This document shows, piece after piece, positions 27,970-37,912 of a stretch of DNA of 64,000 bases (its first letter is position 1; each line of letters starts with the position of its first letter). The DNA is from Oxalobacteraceae sp. CFBP 8761 (GTDB lineage: Bacteria > Pseudomonadota > Gammaproteobacteria > Burkholderiales > Burkholderiaceae_D): the NCBI GenBank assembly GCA_014841595.1, contig JACYUE010000001.1, positions 4,193 through 68,192 on the forward strand. Direction: 5' to 3'. A program made the position numbers and the translations under genes. The notes under the pieces are model-generated. The model saw only the letters and a list, made by a program, of their open reading frames with translations, did not search any database and was not told where the DNA came from.

Positions 27970-28992
27970 ATGTATTCGCTATCCGATTTCGACTTCGACC
28001 TGCCCCCCGAGCGCATCGCGCAATTGCCGCTGCCGGACCGCAGCGCGTCGCGCCTGCTGCACCTCGATGGCGACCAGATCATCGACCGCCAGTTCGCCGA
28101 CATCGTCGACCAATTGCAGGCGGGCGACCTGCTCGTGATGAACAACACCCGCGTGCTCAAGGCGCGCTTCTTCGGCGTCAAGGAATCCGGCGGCCAGGTC
28201 GAGGTGCTGGTCGAGCGCGTGCTCGACAACCGCACGGTACTGGCCCAGGTCCGCGCGTCGAAGTCGCCCAAGCCGGGTAATCGCATCCGCCTGGCCGACG
28301 CCTTCACTGTGACGGCAGGCGAGCGCGCCGGCGAATTCTTCACGCTGCACTTTGAAGGCGATGTGTTCGACCTGATCGAAGCGCACGGCCGCCTGCCGCT
28401 GCCGCCGTACATCGAGCACACCGCCGACGAATTCGACGAACAGCGTTATCAGACCGTGTACTCGAAAGAGCCGGGCGCCGTGGCCGCGCCCACGGCCGGC
28501 CTGCACTTCGACCAGCCGCTGCTGGACCGCCTGGCCGCGAAAGGCGTGAACTTCGCGTATGTCACACTGCACGTGGGCGCCGGCACCTTCCAGCCGGTGC
28601 GGGTCGAAGACCTCAGCGAACACAAGATGCACACCGAGTGGTACACGATCGCGCAAGACACGGTGGACGCGGTGCGCGCCACCCGGGCCGCAGGCCGCGA
28701 TGTGATTGCCGTCGGCACGACCAGCCTGCGCGCGCTGGAGTCGGCCTCGCAAAGCGGCGAGCTGGTTGCCGGTAGCGCCGACACGGCCCTGTTCATCACG
28801 CCCGGCTACACCTTTAAAACGGTCACGCGCCTGGTGACCAACTTCCACCTGCCCAAGTCGACGCTCCTGATGCTGGTGTCGGCCTTTGCCGGCTACGCGC
28901 CGATCCGCGCTGCCTACGCGCACGCGATTGCCAACGAATACCGCTTCTTCAGCTATGGCGACGCCATGCTCTTGAGCACCACCTCACGATAA
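27970..28992 (+). CDS. queA: tRNA preQ1(34) S-adenosylmethionine ribosyltransferase-isomerase
   Basis: Protein of 340 residues that transfers and rearranges the ribose of S-adenosylmethionine onto preQ1 at tRNA position 34, giving epoxyqueuosine. The family N-terminus [34 protein letters not shown] near 45, [20 protein letters not shown] near 160, [14 protein letters not shown] near 200 and [19 protein letters not shown] near 290 are all present. I use the ATG at 27970, which matches the family N-terminus; the frame is open to 27934. tgt follows 12 bases after the stop, so the two queuosine steps are co-expressed. Confidence 0.95.
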   Translation: MYSLSDFDFDLPPERIAQLPLPDRSASRLLHLDGDQIIDRQFADIVDQLQAGDLLVMNNTRVLKARFFGVKESGGQVEVLVERVLDNRTVLAQVRASKSPKPGNRIRLADAFTVTAGERAGEFFTLHFEGDVFDLIEAHGRLPLPPYIEHTADEFDEQRYQTVYSKEPGAVAAPTAGLHFDQPLLDRLAAKGVNFAYVTLHVGAGTFQPVRVEDLSEHKMHTEWYTIAQDTVDAVRATRAAGRDVIAVGTTSLRALESASQSGELVAGSADTALFITPGYTFKTVTRLVTNFHLPKSTLLMLVSAFAGYAPIRAAYAHAIANEYRFFSYGDAMLLSTTSR

Positions 28993-30144
<1,152 letters not shown>

Positions 30145-30158
30145 GCACTTGCTTACCC

Positions 30159-30197
30159 TGCAGCCCCGATCTTGCCGTATTGACGGTTGGGGCTGCA
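30159..30197 (+). promoter_or_regulatory. Stem-loop in the tgt-yajC spacer
   Basis: TGCAGCCCC and GGGGCTGCA form a 9-bp outer stem with an inner CCGT/ACGG pairing. No T-run follows, so it is more likely an RNA processing or stability element than an intrinsic terminator. Confidence 0.5.
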
Positions 30198-30215
30198 TGC
30201 AATATCGACCGGTTT

Positions 30216-30240
30216 GTCTTGCAATACCTGAAAGCAAGAC
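30216..30240 (+). promoter_or_regulatory. Second inverted repeat in the tgt-yajC spacer
   Basis: GTCTTGC and GCAAGAC pair perfectly around an 11-base loop, about 40 bases upstream of the predicted yajC promoter. It could be a regulator binding site or an RNA hairpin; there is no T-run. Confidence 0.4.
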
Positions 30241-30277
30241 GACATACTGCCGGATATGGTTTGCGGCTTCTGGCCGA

Positions 30278-30286
30278 TGCTAGAAT
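30278..30286 (+). promoter_or_regulatory. Extended -10 promoter for yajC-secDF
   Basis: TGCTAGAAT fits an extended -10 element (TGn plus TATAAT-like hexamer). A weak TTTGCGG lies about 15 bases upstream. The predicted start of transcription near 30293 leaves a leader of about 30 bases before the GTG start of yajC. Confidence 0.5.
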
Positions 30287-30324
30287 ACACCGCTTATTTT
30301 TTTAACTTCACCATCGGAGCTCTT

Positions 30325-30657
30325 GTGTTCATTTCCAACGCGTACGCGCAAACTGCCCCTGTCGCCGATGCCGGCATCATGGGTAGCCTGACGACCTTCC
30401 TGCCGCTGATCCTGATGTTCGTGGTCATGTATTTCCTGATGATCCGTCCTCAGCAGAAACGCCAGAAAGAGGCGAAAGCCATGATGGACGCACTGGCCAA
30501 GGGCGACGAAGTCGTGACCGCCGGCGGTATCGTCGGCCGTGTTTCGAAAGTGGCCGAAGCCTATGTGACGCTGGAGGTTGCCGTCGGCACCGAAATCACC
30601 GTGCAAAAGAATTCGGTGACCACGCTGCTGCCAAAAGGCACGCTGAAAGCCCTGTAA
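30325..30657 (+). CDS. yajC: Sec translocon accessory protein YajC
   Basis: Protein of 110 residues with one N-terminal membrane helix (LTTFLPLILMFVVMYFLMI) followed by the family motif RPQQKRQKEAKAM and a soluble domain with VVTAGGIVGRVSKV. YajC is a small partner of SecDF at the inner membrane. I use the GTG at 30325, preceded by GGAG at five bases; this gives the standard size. The upstream ATG codons at 30256 and 30277 would place part of the promoter region inside the gene. The spacer to secD is 58 bases. Confidence 0.93.
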   Translation: MFISNAYAQTAPVADAGIMGSLTTFLPLILMFVVMYFLMIRPQQKRQKEAKAMMDALAKGDEVVTAGGIVGRVSKVAEAYVTLEVAVGTEITVQKNSVTTLLPKGTLKAL

Positions 30658-30715
30658 GCCCTGCTGTGCGCCGTGCGGGGCAACCCGCACTGCCTAACCT
30701 GAACGCCGGAACACT

Positions 30716-32590
30716 ATGAATCGCTATCCCGTCTGGAAATACTTACTGATCGTCATTGCGCTGCTGCTGGGCGCCTTGTACACGGCACCGAACTACTTCG
30801 GCGAAACGCCGGCGTTGCAGGTCACATCAGGCCGTTCTACCCTGAATATCACGAGTGCCTCCACCACCGTGGTCGAGGATGCGCTCAAGCGTGCCGGCAT
30901 TCCTTCCACCGGTATCACCCTCGAAGGCACGGGCCACACCACCTCGGTGCGCGCGCGCTTCGCCGGTACCGAAGAGCAGTTCAAGGCCAAGCTGGCTCTT
31001 GAGCGCGAACTGAACCGCGACCCTGCCAATCCCGATTACATCGTCACCGTCAACCTGGTGAAGAACACCCCGGCCTGGATGACGGCCATTGGCGCAGCGC
31101 CGATGAGCCTGGGCCTGGACTTGCGCGGCGGCGTGCACTTCCTGCTGCAGGTCGACACCAAGGCGGTCCTCGACAACAAGGTCAAGGCCCTGCAGTCGAG
31201 CGTGCGCAGCAACCTGCGTGACAAGAACGTGCGCCATAGCGGCATCGAGCGCGTGCGTGACACCATCGAAGTGCGCTTCCGCGATGCTGCCACCCGCAGC
31301 AACGCGCGCAACGTGCTGGCCGCGCAGTCGAGCGAGCTGGCCTTTGCCGACGCCGCCGATGGCGCCGACATGAAGCTGGTCGTGAGCCTGAAGCCCGAAG
31401 CCATCAAGCGCTCGGTCGAAGACGGCATCAAGCAGAACATCATGACGCTGTCCAAGCGTATCAATGAACTGGGCACCACCGAGCCGATCATCCAGCAGCA
31501 GGGGGCCGACCGCATCGTGGTCCAGCTGCCAGGCGTGCAGGACGTTGCCCGCGCCAAGGACATCATCGGCCGCACCGCCACGCTCGAACTGCGCATGGTC
31601 GACACCACCGTGACCCCGGGCACCGAGCTGTCGGCAGCGATTCCGCTGAACTCCGAACTGTTCACCGAAGGCCGCGGCGCACCGATCGTTGTCTCGCGCG
31701 ACATCATCCTGACCGGCGAATCGATTTCGAGCGCCACCGCCAGCTTCGACCAGAACCAGCAGCCTGCCGTTTCGCTCGACCTGAACGGCGACGGCGGCCG
31801 CCGTATCCGCCTGGCCACGCGTGAAAACGTCGGCAAGCGCATGGCGATCCTGCTGAAAGAAAAGGGCGTCTACAACGTGCTGTCGGCCCCGACCATCCAG
31901 AGCGAACTGGGTTCGAGCTTCCAGATCACCAATATGGGCAGCTCGCAGGACGCCAACGAGCTGGCACTGCTGCTGCGCTCGGGCGCGCTGTCGGCGCCGA
32001 TGGAATTCGTCGAGGAACGCGTGATCGGCCCGCAACTGGGCGCCGAGAACATCGAGCGCGGCCTGCATTCCACCATCTGGGGCTTCGTGGCGATCGCGAT
32101 CTTCATGATCATCTACTACCACCTGTTCGGCGTGTTCTCGGCGCTGGCGCTCGCGGCCAACGTGCTGTTCCTGCTGGCGCTGCTGTCGATCCTGCAGATC
32201 ACGCTGACGCTGCCGGGTATCGCGGCAATCGCGCTGGCACTGGGCGTGGCAATTGATTCGAACGTGCTGGTGAACGAACGTATCCGCGAAGAGCTGCGGG
32301 CCGGCGCGACGCCGCAGGCGGCGATTTCAGCCGGTTCCAAGCATGCCTGGGACACCATCGTCGACTCCAACGTCACCACGCTGATCGTCGGCCTGGCGCT
32401 GCTGATCTTCGGTTCCGGTCCAGTGCGCGGCTTTGCCGTGGTCCACTGCCTGGGCATCCTGACCTCGATGTTCTCGGCCGTGGTCGTGGCCCGCGGTTTC
32501 GCCAACCTGTGGTACGGCCGCCAGAAAAAGCTGACGAAGATTTCGATCGGCACGGTCTGGCAGCCTGGCATGACGCCTAACAAGAAGTAA
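30716..32590 (+). CDS. secD: Protein translocase subunit SecD
   Basis: Protein of 624 residues. After the first membrane helix (about 7-24) there is a large periplasmic region (the P1 domain), then LGLDLRGGVHFLLQVD near 130, the hallmark of SecD. Five further helices lie in the C-terminal part (about 440-600), with GVAIDSNVLVNERIREELR in the fourth-helix region that carries the conserved Asp used in proton-driven function. SecD with SecF pulls translocating proteins on the periplasmic side. The sequence is full length and the gene is followed 16 bases later by secF. Confidence 0.96.
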   Translation: MNRYPVWKYLLIVIALLLGALYTAPNYFGETPALQVTSGRSTLNITSASTTVVEDALKRAGIPSTGITLEGTGHTTSVRARFAGTEEQFKAKLALERELNRDPANPDYIVTVNLVKNTPAWMTAIGAAPMSLGLDLRGGVHFLLQVDTKAVLDNKVKALQSSVRSNLRDKNVRHSGIERVRDTIEVRFRDAATRSNARNVLAAQSSELAFADAADGADMKLVVSLKPEAIKRSVEDGIKQNIMTLSKRINELGTTEPIIQQQGADRIVVQLPGVQDVARAKDIIGRTATLELRMVDTTVTPGTELSAAIPLNSELFTEGRGAPIVVSRDIILTGESISSATASFDQNQQPAVSLDLNGDGGRRIRLATRENVGKRMAILLKEKGVYNVLSAPTIQSELGSSFQITNMGSSQDANELALLLRSGALSAPMEFVEERVIGPQLGAENIERGLHSTIWGFVAIAIFMIIYYHLFGVFSALALAANVLFLLALLSILQITLTLPGIAAIALALGVAIDSNVLVNERIREELRAGATPQAAISAGSKHAWDTIVDSNVTTLIVGLALLIFGSGPVRGFAVVHCLGILTSMFSAVVVARGFANLWYGRQKKLTKISIGTVWQPGMTPNKK

Positions 32591-32606
32591 GCACCGGGAT
32601 ACGACA

Positions 32607-33629
32607 ATGGAATTTTTCAAGATCAAACGGGACATCCCGTTCATGCGCCACGCGCTGGTCCTCAATGCGATCTCGGTGATCACATTCGTGGCGGCGGTGT
32701 TCTTCCTGATCACCAAGCCCCTGAACTTCTCGGTGGAGTTCACGGGCGGCACGGTGATGGAGCTGCTCTATCCAAAGGCGGCGGACCAGGAAAAGATCCG
32801 CAACACGCTGCGCGGGATGGGCTATTCGCACCCTGAGGTGGCCAGCTTCGGCACCGCGCAGGACATCATGCTGCGCCTGCCGATCGTCGCGGGCGCGCCA
32901 GCGGCGAGCAGCTCGACGGCCGTGTTCAATGCCATTTGCCGCGACGAGCAGGGCACGACCAAGCAGACGCAAACGACGACCGACAAGGGTGAAGTGCTCA
33001 ACCGCACCAGCTGCGTCGCACCAGGCGGGCAAGAGCTGATCAGCCTGCAGCAAGTGCAGTTCGTCGGCCCGTCGGTCGGCGAGGAGCTGGCCCAGAACGG
33101 CCTGAACGCGCTGCTGATGGTCATCCTGGGCATCGTGGTCTACCTGGCAATCCGCTTCGAATGGAAATTCGCTGTCGCCGCCGTGGTCGCCAACCTGCAC
33201 GACGTGGTCATCATCCTGGGCTTCTTCGCGTTCTTCCAGTGGGAATTCTCGCTGACGGTGCTGGCCGCAACACTGGCGGTGCTGGGTTACTCGGTCAACG
33301 AATCGGTCGTCATCTTCGACCGGATCCGCGAGATGTTCCGCAAGCAGCGCCGCATGAGCGTGCCGGAAGTGATCGATCACGCGATCACCAGCACGATCTC
33401 GCGCACGATCATCACGCACGGCTCGACGCTGATGATGGTCCTGTCGATGCTGTTCTTCGGCGGCTACGCGCTGCACTACTTCGCGATCGCGCTGGCCATC
33501 GGCATCTGCTTCGGTATCTACTCGTCGGTGTTCGTGGCGGCGGCTGTGGCGATGTGGCTGGGCGTCAAGCGTGAAGACCTGATCAAGCCGGTCAAAGAGA
33601 AAGACGACACCGACGGCGCGGTCGTCTGA
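32607..33629 (+). CDS. secF: Protein translocase subunit SecF
   Basis: Protein of 340 residues with six membrane helices: the first at about 20-38, followed by FSVEFTGGTVMEL, the SecF hallmark near residue 45, a periplasmic P1 domain, then five helices from about 168. VNESVVIFDRIREMFRKQRR near residue 235 is the conserved segment after helix 4. The P1 region holds an insertion of about 30 residues (SSTAVFNAICRDEQGTTK onwards) compared with the shortest SecF proteins. The gene is the last of the Sec operon and a hairpin follows. Confidence 0.95.
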   Translation: MEFFKIKRDIPFMRHALVLNAISVITFVAAVFFLITKPLNFSVEFTGGTVMELLYPKAADQEKIRNTLRGMGYSHPEVASFGTAQDIMLRLPIVAGAPAASSSTAVFNAICRDEQGTTKQTQTTTDKGEVLNRTSCVAPGGQELISLQQVQFVGPSVGEELAQNGLNALLMVILGIVVYLAIRFEWKFAVAAVVANLHDVVIILGFFAFFQWEFSLTVLAATLAVLGYSVNESVVIFDRIREMFRKQRRMSVPEVIDHAITSTISRTIITHGSTLMMVLSMLFFGGYALHYFAIALAIGICFGIYSSVFVAAAVAMWLGVKREDLIKPVKEKDDTDGAVV

Positions 33630-33643
33630 CCGATTGCACGATT

Positions 33644-33675
33644 GCGGCTTTGTGTGTGTCAACGCACGGAGCCGC
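33644..33675 (+). terminator. Hairpin downstream of secF
   Basis: GCGGCT and AGCCGC enclose an inner GTGTG/CGCAC pairing. No T-run follows, so this may be the 3' end of the secF message by Rho or processing rather than an intrinsic terminator. Confidence 0.45.
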
Positions 33676-33689
33676 GATGTGCCCGTATT

Positions 33690-33765
33690 TATAGTGGAAC
33701 TGTCTCTTTCAGGACATCCCTAGTTTTGGACTTCACCCGCCCCGGCAACGGCGCGGGTTTTTTTT
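33690..33765 (+). ncRNA. Candidate small RNA, copy 1 (with -10 box and terminator)
   Basis: A TATAGT hexamer (33690-33695) lies four bases before a 34-base segment (33700-33733) that is identical, base for base, at 40731-40764. Directly after it comes a terminator: ACCCGC/GCGGGT plus an inner CCG-GCAA-CGG with a GNRA-type loop, then eight Ts. The inferred transcript from 33700 is about 66 nt. The same layout and the same length recur at copy 2, although the hairpin sequences differ. No -35 box is obvious. It has no coding potential on the plus strand. I infer a small RNA; a terminator-linked repeat is the alternative. Confidence 0.5.
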
Positions 33766-33781
33766 GTCCCGCATTCCTTAC

Positions 33782-33980
33782 AAAAAAGCGGGGGTCAGGT
33801 CTGACATTCGGACACGATCTCGACAGAAAAGCGGGGGTCAGGTCTGACATTCGGACGCGATCTCGACAGTCAGGCAGCCTGAACGCGCTGACACTTGGCC
33901 ATGCTAATCGTGGGCGAGACGCCATTGAACGTGGCCACGGCTGAGATCGTGTCCGAATGTCAGACCTGACCCCGGCTGTG
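33782..33980 (+). repeat. REP/MITE-like element, copy A
   Basis: Two direct 39-base units (33788-33826 and 33831-33869, one mismatch) begin GCGGGGGTCAGGTCTGACAT. A 70-base core follows, then an inverted unit at 33943-33976. The same element, in opposite orientation and with the other end duplicated, is at 55918-56115. Cores are about two-thirds identical and of nearly equal length, while the ends are nearly identical. This looks like a non-autonomous element of the REP/BIME or MITE kind. No transposase gene is in the window. It fills much of the 478-base gap between secF and the next gene. Confidence 0.8.
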
Positions 33981-34107
33981 CTACCGGGCACCGAAACGCG
34001 CTCAAGAGACGAATCACCGATATGGGACGGAGTTCCAGCCCAGCTCGGGCATTTGACGATGTGCCGCTGTGAGACAATCGGCGAGATTTCATTGAACGAG
34101 CCCGCTT

Positions 34108-37100
34108 ATGCTGACTGCACCGATGCCATTGGACGAACCTGAGCGCCTGCGGGCGCTCGAACGGCTCGGCGTCCTCGACACCGCGCCCGAACGTGAGTTC
34201 GATGCCCTGGTGGCAATCGCTGCCCTGGTGTGTGGCGTTCCGATCTCGCTGGTCAGCCTGATCGACCACGACCGGCAATGGTTCAAGGCCAATGTTGGCT
34301 TGCCCGGGGTGACAGAGCTGCCCCGCGATGCGGCGTTCTGTGCTCACGCGATTCTGGATGACGGCATTTTCGAGGTGCCTGATGCCCTGGCCGACCCTCG
34401 CTTCGCCGATAATCCGCTGGTCGCAACCGCGCCAGACATTCGCTTCTACGCCGGCGCCACGCTGCGCCTGAGCGACGGTGCCCACGTCGGCACGCTATGC
34501 GTGATCGACCGTGTGCCCCGCCGACTGAGCGAGACGCAGCGCGAAACGCTGCGCCTGTTGTCGATCGCTGTCGTCCAGGCACTGGAATCGCGTCGCATGG
34601 CACGGGGTTTCCTGGCCAGTGAAACCCGCTTTCGCACGCTCAGCGAGGCATCTCCGTTAGGCATGTTCGCCGCCGATGCGGCTGGCGCCTGCACCTACAC
34701 CAATGCTCGCTGGCAAGCCATTTACGGTTTGAGCGAGGCCGAGGCGCTGGGCCACGGCTGGAGCCATGCGCTGCACCCCGACGACAAGGCCGCCGTTTTC
34801 GCCCAATGGGAGCGCGCGGCGCCGCTGAAGCACGAATTCGACATGGAGTTCCGGGTTCGCCACCACGACGGCGCGGTGCGTCATGTGCGCGCTGTTGCGC
34901 GGGCCTTGCTGGATGGCGATGACGAGGTCACGGGCTACGTGGGTTCGGTGGAAGACATCACCGAGCGCTTGCAGTCGCGCCGGACACTCGACGACGAGCG
35001 CGTGCGCCTGGCAGCGATCATTCAGGGCACCGGGGCGGGCACCTGGGAATGGAACGTCCAGACGGGCGAGACGCGCTTCAATGAGCGCTGGGCCGAGATT
35101 GTGGGCGCCACCCTGGACGAGCTTTCCCCGACCACGATCCAGACCTGGGCCGATCTGGCCCACCCCGAGGACAAGGCGCGATCCGCTGCGCTGCTGCAAG
35201 CCCACTTTGCGGGTGAGACGGCGACTTACGAATGCGAGGCGCGCATGCGTCACCGCGACGGCCACTGGGTCTGGGTGCTCGACCGCGGCAAGGTGCTGAC
35301 CAGCACCGCAGACGGCCAGCCCGAGTGGATGTTCGGCACGCATCTGGATATCACGGCGCGCAAGGCGCAGGAAGATCGGTTGCGCAAGAGCGAGGAACTG
35401 CTGAACCGCACCGGCGCCCTGGCACAGGTCGGGGGCTGGGAGGTAGACATCACCAGCGGCACCGTTCACTGGTCCGAGCAGACCTGTCGCATCCACGGCG
35501 TGGAGCTCGATTACCAGCCCCAACTGGCCGAGGCAATCGACTTCTATGCGCCGCAAGCCCGCCCCCTCATCGAGGCCGCGGTAGCGCAGGCCATGGCCGA
35601 CGGCACGGACTGGGACCTGGAACTGCCTTTCATCCAGAAGAGCGGCCGCAGGATCTGGGTGCGCGTGGTGGGCCATGCGACGTTCGAGGGCGGAAAACCG
35701 GTGCAGCTGTTCGGGGTGTTTCAGGATATTACCCAGCGCGTGGAAAGCCGCCAGGCCCTCGATGCCGCTCAACAACGCATTGTGCTGGCGACCGAAACCG
35801 GTGGCATCGGGGTCTGGGAGCTGAACGTACAGACAGGCGTATTCACTTGCGATGCCCTGATGTACGCGCTGTACGGCCTGCCGGAGGGATCGGGTACGGA
35901 CGGCTACGAACACTGGGCTCGCCACCTTCACCCCGCCGATCAGAGCCGCGCCAGGCAGGAGTTCAAGTCGGCCCTGGAAAACGGTACCGATTTGCGCTCC
36001 GAGTTTCGTGTGATCTGGCACGACGGCTCCGTGCATTTTCTTCGTGCCGCTGGCAGTGTGAGGCGTGATGCCGAGGGCCAGGCTCTGCACATGGTGGGCG
36101 TGAGTTGGGATGTGACCCCACTGCGCGAGCTCGCCAACCAGCTGGCCGAGCAGCATGAGCTCCTGCGCGTGACGCTGCAGTCGATTGGCGACGCCGTGAT
36201 CACCACCGACGCCGAAAGCCGGGTGACCTGGTTGAACCCGGTAGCCGAGCGCATGACCGGCTGGCTGTCCAGTGAAGCACTCGGGCGCCCACTGACCCAA
36301 GTCTTTCATATCGTCAACGCAGAGACCCGGAATCTCACCGAGAGCCCTGTGGCCAACTGCTTGGCACAGGGCAAGATCGTGGGCCTGGCCAAGGACACCG
36401 TGCTGATCTCGCGCAATGGCGACGAGTTCGGCATTGAGGATTCCGCTGCACCGATCCGCAACCCGAGTGGCGATGTGCTCGGCGTCGTGCTGGTCTTTCA
36501 CGATGTGACTGAACAACGTCGACTGTCCGGTGAGATGAGCTACCGCGCCACGCACGACGCCCTCACGGGCCTGGTCAACCGGGCCGAGTTCGAGACCCGG
36601 TTGCGCCGCACCCTGGACAAGGCGCACGAGGACCGTAGCGAGCATGCCCTGCTGTATATCGATCTCGACCAGTTCAAACTTGTGAACGATGCCTGCGGCC
36701 ACTCGGTGGGCGACCAGCTCCTGCAGCAGGTGGCCAAGCTGCTGCGCGAAGCCGTGCGTGCGCGTGACACGCTGGCCCGCCTGGGCGGCGACGAATTCGC
36801 GGTCATCCTCGAACACTGCATGGCCGACCAGGCACTGCGCGTGGCGCAGCAGATCTGCGACCGCATGGAGGCGTTCCGGTTCGTGCACGACGACCGCCGC
36901 TTCCGTATCGGCACCAGTATCGGGCTGGTGCCGATGGACAACCGCTGGACCAGCACGGCCGCCGCCATGCAGGCGGCAGACACGTCGTGCTACGCCGCCA
37001 AGGAGGCGGGCCGCAACCGTGTGCATGTCTGGTTCGACACCGACCAGGCCATGCGTACCCGTCATGGCGAAATGCAGTGGGCCGCGCGGCTGGAGCAGGC

Positions 37101-37845
37101 GCTGGATGAAGGCCGGTTTGTGCTTTATGTGCAGCGCATCGACCCGCTTGGCGAGGGTGCCACGGGGCTTCACGCGGAAGTGCTGATCCGGCTGCTGGAC
37201 AACGATGGCAGCCTGATTCTGCCGGGGGCCTTCCTGCCGGCTGCAGAGCGCTTCCACATGGCCACGCGCATCGACCGCTGGGTGCTGACGCACGCCGTCC
37301 AGCAGATTCAGGACATGGCCGATTTGTGTACGCTGCAAACCTTGTGCATCAACCTGTCAGGCCAGTCGGTGGGCGACCGCGCGTTTCACCGATATGCCAT
37401 CGACGTATTGACCGAAGCGGGGAGTGCCGTCTGCCGCTGCATCTGCCTGGAGATCACGGAGACCGCTGCCGTCACCAATATGGCCGATGCCGCGATCTTC
37501 ATCGAACAGGTACGCGCTCTGGGGGTCAGGGTCGCACTCGATGACTTCGGGGCCGGAGCGTCGTCGTTCGGCTACCTGAAGACGCTCAAGGTCGACCTGC
37601 TGAAGATCGATGGCAGCTTCATCCGCGACGTGATCGACGATCCGCTGGACGCCGCCGCTGTACGCTGTTTCGTTGATGTGGCCCGCGTGGTGGGGGTCAA
37701 GACGGTTGCCGAGTTCGTCGACCAGCCCAAAGTGCTGGAACGCGTGCGTGAGATCGGCATCGACTACGCACAAGGGTACTTGCTGCACAAACCCGAGCCG
37801 ATCGGGAACCTGTTCGGCGCTGCCGCGCTACGCACGCCGGCCTGA
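34108..37845 (+). CDS. GAF-PAS(x5)-GGDEF-EAL cyclic-di-GMP protein
   Basis: Protein of 1245 residues without membrane segments. Order: GAF domain (about 20-165), five PAS/PAC units (starting about 172, 295, 425, 552 and 680), GGDEF (about 808-965) and EAL (about 985-1240). The GGDEF motif at 893-897 is intact and is preceded by RARD with five residues between, a product-inhibition I-site. The EAL motif reads EVL (1024-1026), and downstream NLSGQ, EITET, LDDFGAG, LKIDG, VAEF and YAQGYL keep the metal and catalytic residues, so both making and breaking of c-di-GMP are possible. The signals sensed are unknown. It stands alone between the REP element and the convergent GH15 gene. Confidence 0.9.
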   Translation: MLTAPMPLDEPERLRALERLGVLDTAPEREFDALVAIAALVCGVPISLVSLIDHDRQWFKANVGLPGVTELPRDAAFCAHAILDDGIFEVPDALADPRFADNPLVATAPDIRFYAGATLRLSDGAHVGTLCVIDRVPRRLSETQRETLRLLSIAVVQALESRRMARGFLASETRFRTLSEASPLGMFAADAAGACTYTNARWQAIYGLSEAEALGHGWSHALHPDDKAAVFAQWERAAPLKHEFDMEFRVRHHDGAVRHVRAVARALLDGDDEVTGYVGSVEDITERLQSRRTLDDERVRLAAIIQGTGAGTWEWNVQTGETRFNERWAEIVGATLDELSPTTIQTWADLAHPEDKARSAALLQAHFAGETATYECEARMRHRDGHWVWVLDRGKVLTSTADGQPEWMFGTHLDITARKAQEDRLRKSEELLNRTGALAQVGGWEVDITSGTVHWSEQTCRIHGVELDYQPQLAEAIDFYAPQARPLIEAAVAQAMADGTDWDLELPFIQKSGRRIWVRVVGHATFEGGKPVQLFGVFQDITQRVESRQALDAAQQRIVLATETGGIGVWELNVQTGVFTCDALMYALYGLPEGSGTDGYEHWARHLHPADQSRARQEFKSALENGTDLRSEFRVIWHDGSVHFLRAAGSVRRDAEGQALHMVGVSWDVTPLRELANQLAEQHELLRVTLQSIGDAVITTDAESRVTWLNPVAERMTGWLSSEALGRPLTQVFHIVNAETRNLTESPVANCLAQGKIVGLAKDTVLISRNGDEFGIEDSAAPIRNPSGDVLGVVLVFHDVTEQRRLSGEMSYRATHDALTGLVNRAEFETRLRRTLDKAHEDRSEHALLYIDLDQFKLVNDACGHSVGDQLLQQVAKLLREAVRARDTLARLGGDEFAVILEHCMADQALRVAQQICDRMEAFRFVHDDRRFRIGTSIGLVPMDNRWTSTAAAMQAADTSCYAAKEAGRNRVHVWFDTDQAMRTRHGEMQWAARLEQALDEGRFVLYVQRIDPLGEGATGLHAEVLIRLLDNDGSLILPGAFLPAAERFHMATRIDRWVLTHAVQQIQDMADLCTLQTLCINLSGQSVGDRAFHRYAIDVLTEAGSAVCRCICLEITETAAVTNMADAAIFIEQVRALGVRVALDDFGAGASSFGYLKTLKVDLLKIDGSFIRDVIDDPLDAAAVRCFVDVARVVGVKTVAEFVDQPKVLERVREIGIDYAQGYLLHKPEPIGNLFGAAALRTPA

Positions 37846-37912
37846 ATCAACGCCGCGGCCAGGTCGATGATCTTGCCGCCGCCCTGGAAAGGTGGCGTGC
37901 AAGGTGCTTGCG

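Noticed and set aside
33788..33976. Repeat group considered as a CRISPR array
   Set aside because: Only two direct units with four bases between them plus one inverted unit; no spacers and no cas genes.
34657..37338. Minus-strand open frame of 893 codons opposite the GGDEF-EAL gene
   Set aside because: Shadow frame; the plus-strand protein has continuous domain matches over the same bases.
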